From positions 396,175 through 460,174 of the forward strand of contig JAFWYN010000005.1 in NCBI GenBank assembly GCA_017522685.1: DNA of 64,000 nucleotides, read 5' to 3'. Made by a program: the position numbers and the translations under genes. Of the stretch, positions 60,052 to 64,000 are shown piece after piece. Origin of the DNA: Lachnospiraceae bacterium (GTDB taxonomy: Bacteria; Bacillota_A; Clostridia; Lachnospirales; Lachnospiraceae). The notes under the pieces were generated by a model. It saw nothing but the letters and a program-made list of their open reading frames with translations. It made no database searches and was not told where the DNA came from. Numbering within the stretch: the first letter of the stretch is position 1; each line of letters opens with the position of its first letter.

Positions 60052-60669
60052 ATGAAAGAGAATATTCGATTGATTTGGAGACAAATTCATAGGTACCCTT
60101 TTGTCAGCATCACCATAGTAGGTATTAATTTGTTGGTATTTATATTGTGTATGATATTCCCTCAGATTTATGATAAAGGGGGAAGCGGTATCTACCAGGT
60201 GCTTTTTTGCAAAGATTATGCCAGAGTCTTATGGACTATGTTTTTGCATAGTGATGCGGAACATATATTTAACAATATGATTATTGTATTGTTTTTGGGT
60301 TCCATGCTGGAACGACAGGTGGGACACATAAAGTATGGATTGGTCTATTTCATATCGGGTATCGGTGCAAGTCTGTTTTCTTTATGGGTGAAATGGTATC
60401 AGTATGACTGGTCTGTTTCCATAGGAGCAAGCGGAGCGGTCTTTGGACTGGACGGATTGCTTCTGGCGATGGTATTATTTAGGAAGGATGATATGGATCT
60501 TCCGATTGCCAGAGTGATTTTGGTGATATTTTTGTCTGTGTACAGCGGATTTTCTAATAGTGGTATTGATAATGCAGCACATGTGGGCGGTTTGCTGTTA
60601 GGATTTGTGTTGGGAACAGTTATTTGTATCTGTATGAATGCAAAGAGAAAGGTAGTCTTTAGAAGGTAA
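60052..60669 (+). CDS. Rhomboid family intramembrane serine protease
   Basis: Six membrane segments in 205 residues. The catalytic pair is present: Ser in SIGASGAVFGLDG (about residue 127) and His in NAAHVGGLLLG (about 176). The HSDAEHIFNNMIIVLFLG loop with conserved His/Asn is also present. I take ATG 60052 after GAGG, not the TTG 15 bases upstream. It follows the pilus operon by 70 bases. Substrates are unknown. Confidence 0.9.
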   Translation: MKENIRLIWRQIHRYPFVSITIVGINLLVFILCMIFPQIYDKGGSGIYQVLFCKDYARVLWTMFLHSDAEHIFNNMIIVLFLGSMLERQVGHIKYGLVYFISGIGASLFSLWVKWYQYDWSVSIGASGAVFGLDGLLLAMVLFRKDDMDLPIARVILVIFLSVYSGFSNSGIDNAAHVGGLLLGFVLGTVICICMNAKRKVVFRR

Positions 60670-60680
60670 GAGGTGACGGT

Positions 60681-61673
60681 ATGAATATTAATATTTATTA
60701 TGGAGGAAGAGGGCTAATCGGAGACCCTACCTTATATGTAATTGATAAGATGCAGGAAGTGTTGGAGGAGTTACATGTAAAGGTAAATCGCTATCACTTG
60801 CACGAAAGCAAGAATTCCATTGTTACCCTGCCCCAGACTTTGAAGGAGGCAGATGGTGTAATCCTTGCTTCTACCGTAGAATGGTATGGGATTGGCGGAT
60901 ATATGCAGCAGTTTTTGGATGCCTGCTGGTTATACGGAGATAAAGAGGCTATCTCCGGAATTTACATGTGTCCGGTTGTAATGTCCACCACTTATGGGGA
61001 GCGTGAAGGCAAGCTTACACTTACTACCGCATGGGAAATTCTGGGCGGAAGACCGTGTAGCGGTATATGCGGATACATTGCAGATGCTACAGCTTTGGAG
61101 ATGAATGAGGCTTATAACAATATTATTGAGAAAAAAGCGGAAAATATGTATCGCACCATTAAGCAGAAAGTAGCCAGCTTCCCTGCCAGCAATCAGGCGG
61201 TAAAGCAAAGCATATCTACCACGCAGAATATTGATTTGACTCCCCAGGAAAGTCAGCAGTTGTCAGAGTATGTTTCCGATGACAGCTATGTGCAGCGTCA
61301 AAAAGAGGATTTGCAGGAATTGGCAGATTTGTTTAAGGGAATGTTGAGCGAAAGTGCAGAAGAGGCAAAGGAACGTTATGTAGCAGCTTTGCATAAAGTA
61401 TTCCGTCCCATAGCCGGTTTTCAGGGGAAGTATTTGTTGAGAATAGAAGGTAAGCCTGCCTTGAGCATTGTTGTGAATGGTGAGAATTTGCAGTGTGCGT
61501 ATGAAAATATACAGGATGCCAATGTGGAAATGGTAATGGAACAAAAAGTATTTGAAGATATCCTGGCGGGAAGAATGACCTTCCAACGCGGATTTATGTC
61601 CGGAGTTATGAAGATGAAGGGCGATTTTGCGGCATTGCGTAATCTGGACCAGCTATTTGTTTTTGAAGGATAA
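60681..61673 (+). CDS. Flavodoxin-fold oxidoreductase with C-terminal SCP2-like domain
   Basis: The N-terminal 150 residues have the NAD(P)H/FMN reductase fold (ADGVILASTVEWYGIGGYMQ, YMCPVVMSTTYGEREGKLTL). The C-terminal part, about 240-330, has an SCP2 sterol-carrier-like pattern (LRIEGKPALSIVVNGENLQC, ILAGRMTFQRGFMSGVMKMK). A flavodoxin-SCP2 fusion has an unknown substrate, possibly hydrophobic. ATG 60681 follows AGAGGTGACGG. It precedes the HIT gene. Confidence 0.75.
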   Translation: MNINIYYGGRGLIGDPTLYVIDKMQEVLEELHVKVNRYHLHESKNSIVTLPQTLKEADGVILASTVEWYGIGGYMQQFLDACWLYGDKEAISGIYMCPVVMSTTYGEREGKLTLTTAWEILGGRPCSGICGYIADATALEMNEAYNNIIEKKAENMYRTIKQKVASFPASNQAVKQSISTTQNIDLTPQESQQLSEYVSDDSYVQRQKEDLQELADLFKGMLSESAEEAKERYVAALHKVFRPIAGFQGKYLLRIEGKPALSIVVNGENLQCAYENIQDANVEMVMEQKVFEDILAGRMTFQRGFMSGVMKMKGDFAALRNLDQLFVFEG

Positions 61674-61695
61674 TTATTATAGGAGAGATAAGGGT

Positions 61696-62106
61696 ATGAA
61701 GGATAATTGTATATTTTGTAAATTGGCAAACGGAGTATTTCCCACCAACAGTATTTATGAGGATGAGGATTTTAATGTAATTTTGGACTTGTCACCGGCT
61801 ACAAAGGGACATGCTTTAATCCTTCCCAAGAAGCACGCAGACAATCTGTATGAATTGCCGGATGAGACCGCTGCGAAGGTATTGGTGTTGGCAAAGAAGC
61901 TTGCAAAAAATATGAAAGAGAAATTAGGTTGCGATGGGCTTAATGTGGTTCAGAACAATGGGGAAGTGGCAGGACAGACGGTTCTCCATTATCATTTGCA
62001 TCTGATTCCCAGATATAATGATGATGCACAGAAGATTAATTGGAAACCTCAGGAGGTTCCGGCGGAAGAATTGGTAGCAGTGAAAGAACTGTTAGCTGAA
62101 GTATAA
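61696..62106 (+). CDS. HIT family protein
   Basis: 136 residues with the zinc-finger-like start CIFCKLANGVFP, GHALILPKKHADNLYEL and the histidine triad VLHYHLHLIPR. HIT proteins hydrolyse nucleotide phosphoramidates and similar compounds. ATG 61696 follows AGGAGAGAT; the open frame upstream inside the preceding gene is ignored. Confidence 0.92.
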   Translation: MKDNCIFCKLANGVFPTNSIYEDEDFNVILDLSPATKGHALILPKKHADNLYELPDETAAKVLVLAKKLAKNMKEKLGCDGLNVVQNNGEVAGQTVLHYHLHLIPRYNDDAQKINWKPQEVPAEELVAVKELLAEV

Positions 62107-62133
62107 TCTGTATAAGAGAGGAAGCAAAGGGTT

Positions 62134-62976
62134 ATGAGAACCATCCATGTAGACACCATTACAGAAAACATCAGGGAAATGTGTATAGAGGCAAATCACT
62201 TTTTGTCGCCGGATATGAAAGTGGCACTGAAACGCGCAACAGTATGTGAGGAAGCACCTTTAGGAAAGCAGATTTTACAGCAATTGCAAGAGAACCTGCA
62301 GATTGCCGGCGAGGATATGATACCGATTTGTCAGGATACCGGAATGGCAGTTATCTTTATGGAGATTGGTCAGGAGGTACATTTTGAGGGCGGTTATTTG
62401 GAAGATGCCATAAATGAAGGCGTGCGTCGGGGTTATGTGGAAGGTTACCTTCGCAAGTCCGTGGTAAAGGATCCTTTGATTCGAGAAAATACCAAGGATA
62501 ATACTCCCGCTATTATTCATTATGAAATGGTACCTGGAGATGAAGTAAGGATTACGGTGGCGCCCAAGGGGTTCGGCAGTGAAAATATGAGTCGTGTATT
62601 TATGCTGAAGCCTGCTGATGGTATAGAAGGAGTAAAGGAAGCGGTGCTGACCGCTGTACGTGACGCAGGTCCCAATGCATGCCCGCCCATGGTGGTGGGA
62701 GTGGGTATCGGTGGTACCTTTGAGAAGTGTACATTAATGGCCAAAAAAGCACTTACGAGACCAGTGGATGAGCATTCGATGATACCGTATATCAAAGAGA
62801 TGGAAGAGGAATTGTTGGAGAAAATTAATCATACCGGAATCGGCCCCGGTGGCTTGGGAGGAACGACTACGGCATTGGCTGTTAATGTGCTGACATATCC
62901 TACCCATATTGCAGGTTTGCCAGTGGCTGTTAATATTTGCTGCCACGTGAACAGACATGCAATCAGAGTGATATAA
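62134..62976 (+). CDS. Fumarate hydratase class I, alpha subunit
   Basis: The larger part of a two-subunit, iron-sulfur hydro-lyase that interconverts fumarate and malate. Iron-sulfur Cys residues are in PICQDTG, GPNACPPMVV and FEKCTLMAKK. It includes PGDEVRITVAPKGFGSENMS and GIGPGGLGGTTTALAV. 280 residues is normal. Tartrate dehydratase TtdA is similar and cannot be fully excluded. The beta subunit follows after 17 bases. Confidence 0.9.
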   Translation: MRTIHVDTITENIREMCIEANHFLSPDMKVALKRATVCEEAPLGKQILQQLQENLQIAGEDMIPICQDTGMAVIFMEIGQEVHFEGGYLEDAINEGVRRGYVEGYLRKSVVKDPLIRENTKDNTPAIIHYEMVPGDEVRITVAPKGFGSENMSRVFMLKPADGIEGVKEAVLTAVRDAGPNACPPMVVGVGIGGTFEKCTLMAKKALTRPVDEHSMIPYIKEMEEELLEKINHTGIGPGGLGGTTTALAVNVLTYPTHIAGLPVAVNICCHVNRHAIRVI

Positions 62977-62993
62977 AAAGAGGAGATATTTTC

Positions 62994-63545
62994 ATGGAAA
63001 AGCATTTAAGGGTTCCGTTTAGCATAGAAGAAGTTAAGGATTTAAAGGCAGGAGATTATGTATATTTGACCGGAACCATATATACGGCCAGAGATGCAGC
63101 CCACAAGAGAATGTATGAGACCTTGGCTGAGCAGGCCACATTGCCTTTGGATATAAAGAACAATGTGTTTTATTATATGGGTCCGTCTCCGGCAAGAGAA
63201 GGAAGGCCTATCGGTTCTGCCGGTCCTACTACATCCAGCAGAATGGATAAATATGCACCTACTTTATTGGATTTGGGACTGCGCGGAATGATTGGCAAGG
63301 GTAAGAGAAGTCAAGTAGTAAAGGATGCTATCATCAGAAACAATGCGGTATATTTTGCAGCAGTAGGAGGAGCCGGAGCATTACTTTCACGTTCTATAGT
63401 AAGTTCTGAAGTGATAGCTTATGATGATTTGGGCACGGAAGCGATTCGCAGATTAGAAGTAAAGGACTTTCCTGTTATTGTGGTAATAGACAGTAAGGGT
63501 GCTGATTTGTACGAAAGTGCCATTCAAGAATACCGTAAACAATAA
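62994..63545 (+). CDS. Fumarate hydratase class I, beta subunit
   Basis: Beta subunit with YLTGTIYTARDAAHKRMYE, GPSPAREGRPIGSAGPTTSS and the end VIDSKGADLYES. At 183 residues it has family length. ATG 62994, after GAGGAGA, is chosen because it gives the family start; the frame extends 19 codons upstream into the alpha gene. Works with the alpha subunit, and with malate enzymes elsewhere in the genome, in the reductive or oxidative TCA branch. Confidence 0.92.
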   Translation: MEKHLRVPFSIEEVKDLKAGDYVYLTGTIYTARDAAHKRMYETLAEQATLPLDIKNNVFYYMGPSPAREGRPIGSAGPTTSSRMDKYAPTLLDLGLRGMIGKGKRSQVVKDAIIRNNAVYFAAVGGAGALLSRSIVSSEVIAYDDLGTEAIRRLEVKDFPVIVVIDSKGADLYESAIQEYRKQ

Positions 63546-63592
63546 GGGATTCTTACAAGGTAAAATAATTTCAAAAAAATCAAAAAAGGGAA

Positions 63593-63621
63593 TTGACAAA
63601 GCAGATGCCATTGGGTATAAT
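63593..63621 (+). promoter_or_regulatory. tRNA-Ser promoter
   Basis: TTGACA (63593-63598), 17-bp spacer, TATAAT (63616-63621): both consensus hexamers exact, as expected for a stable RNA gene. Confidence 0.9.
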
Positions 63622-63683
63622 AATTTTTGCGTCACCGATTTGGAGACGAAACAGAATATTGGTAAGGACGTAGTTCAGAACAT

Positions 63684-63771
63684 GGAGAAATACTCAAGAG
63701 GCTGAAGAGGCGCCCCTGCTAAGGGTGTAGGTCGTTTACGCGGCGCGAGGGTTCAAATCCCTCTTTCTCCG
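63684..63771 (+). tRNA. tRNA-Ser (anticodon GCT)
   Basis: Acceptor stem GGAGAAA (63684-63690) pairs with TTTCTCC (63764-63770), then discriminator G. The anticodon stem is CGCCC/GGGTG with loop CTGCTAA, anticodon GCT, reading AGC and AGU. A long variable arm and the T arm GAGGG-TTCAAAT-CCCTC are typical of class II tRNA-Ser. The CCA end is not encoded. Confidence 0.95.
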
Positions 63772-63785
63772 CTTTTACCAATACC

Positions 63786-63858
63786 AAAAAAGAATCTTAA
63801 GAGATTGAGATTTCTTTTTTTTCGCTTCGAAAACCAATGGTTTTAAGAAGCGAAAAAA
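63786..63858. terminator. Two adjoining hairpins after tRNA-Ser
   Basis: The first, AAAAAAGAATCT with AGATTTCTTTTTT (63786-63820), is a terminator for the tRNA. The second, TTTTTTCGCTTC-G-AAAACC with GGTTTT-AA-GAAGCGAAAAAA (63815-63858), is almost perfect and can end transcription on both strands; the two stems share a T run and could be alternatives. Confidence 0.8.
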
Positions 63859-63874
63859 GAATTTAAAAAAGCTG

Positions 63875-63903
63875 TTGACAAAGCGAAAAGCATATGATAT
63901 TCT
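63875..63903 (+). promoter_or_regulatory. Promoter at the window end, probably of an rRNA operon
   Basis: TTGACA (63875-63880), 17-bp spacer, TATTCT (63898-63903). The following 97 bases are AT-rich without a gene and end with CCTGAAAATTC, like leaders before 16S rRNA in Clostridia. The 16S gene itself is outside the window, so the assignment is an inference. Confidence 0.55.
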
Positions 63904-64000
63904 AAATAAGCTGTCGCGTAAGAAACAGCGCAGGTAACTTTTAATAAAGTTCCATTGTACATTGATAAATAAACAGTAATGCAACCCTGAAAATTCTTAA

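Overview
The window reads as a chromosomal segment of a Gram-positive, low-to-mid GC Clostridia of the family Lachnospiraceae. The support is the gene content: a Lachnospiraceae-type Tad/Flp pilus cluster (CpaE-like protein, CpaF, TadB, TadC, Flp1-like pilin, DUF5702, TadE-like proteins, DUF6382-FHA), a short flagellin behind a DUF6240-like protein, PadR-DUF2812 and DUF2975-XRE-DUF4153 modules, many strong AGGAGG-type ribosome binding sites and clean TTGACA/TATAAT promoters. Family assignments come from remembered motifs; no search was run.

Layout. 1-3.6 kb is an accessory patch: the end of a GtrA-like gene, a frameshifted gene remnant, an orphan gene, a structured intergenic element and an Rpn-type nuclease. 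3.6-12 kb is mostly regulatory: an ECF sigma factor with a very long C-terminal extension, a MerR regulator with a readable 19-bp-spacer promoter, a transglutaminase-like protein, a PadR/DUF2812 pair with its operator, mtnN, and an ECF sigma/anti-sigma pair. 12-17 kb holds luxS behind a long nested palindrome, a leucine-rich-repeat protein, a lipoprotein remnant, a prolyl-tRNA deacylase, a tandem DUF1508 protein, an AAA ATPase and an esterase. 17-26 kb is envelope and transport: a large polytopic GT-C-like protein, a beta-propeller/solute-binding lipoprotein, and a GldA-GldFG-DUF4340 ABC system. Both of the last two sit behind phased direct-repeat arrays that look like response-regulator sites. 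25.9-26.2 kb is a non-coding array of four equal-length TTGGGCA...TGCCCAA dyads, the most striking unexplained signal here. 26-41 kb has a DUF2975/XRE/DUF4153/DUF6688 operon, an ABC-F protein, then a long co-directional run (zinc-ribbon membrane protein, ABC exporter, DUF4358 lipoprotein, MBOAT plus DHHW-like acetylation pair, rsmA). 41-46 kb has a 978-residue TPR/acidic-repeat/degenerate AAA+ protein and glgB. 46-50.7 kb is flagellar (DUF6240, flagellin, FliS). 50.8-60 kb is the complete-looking Tad pilus operon. 60-64 kb has rhomboid protease, flavodoxin-SCP2 protein, HIT protein, two-subunit fumarase and tRNA-Ser(GCT), and ends in what looks like the promoter and leader of an rRNA operon.

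How the parts work together: mtnN and luxS are the two steps of S-adenosylhomocysteine recycling that release AI-2 precursor. The Tad genes supply inner-membrane platform, motor, prepilin peptidase, pilin and pseudopilins in one operon directly after flagellar filament genes. MBOAT plus the DHHW-like protein form a probable polysaccharide O-acetylation unit. Unusual protein architectures in the Tad cluster (CpaE-like protein with a lost Walker-A lysine, TadC with an inserted Ig-like domain, TadE with paired Cys/His motifs) and the pseudo-ATPase next to glgB are the best protein-level leads.
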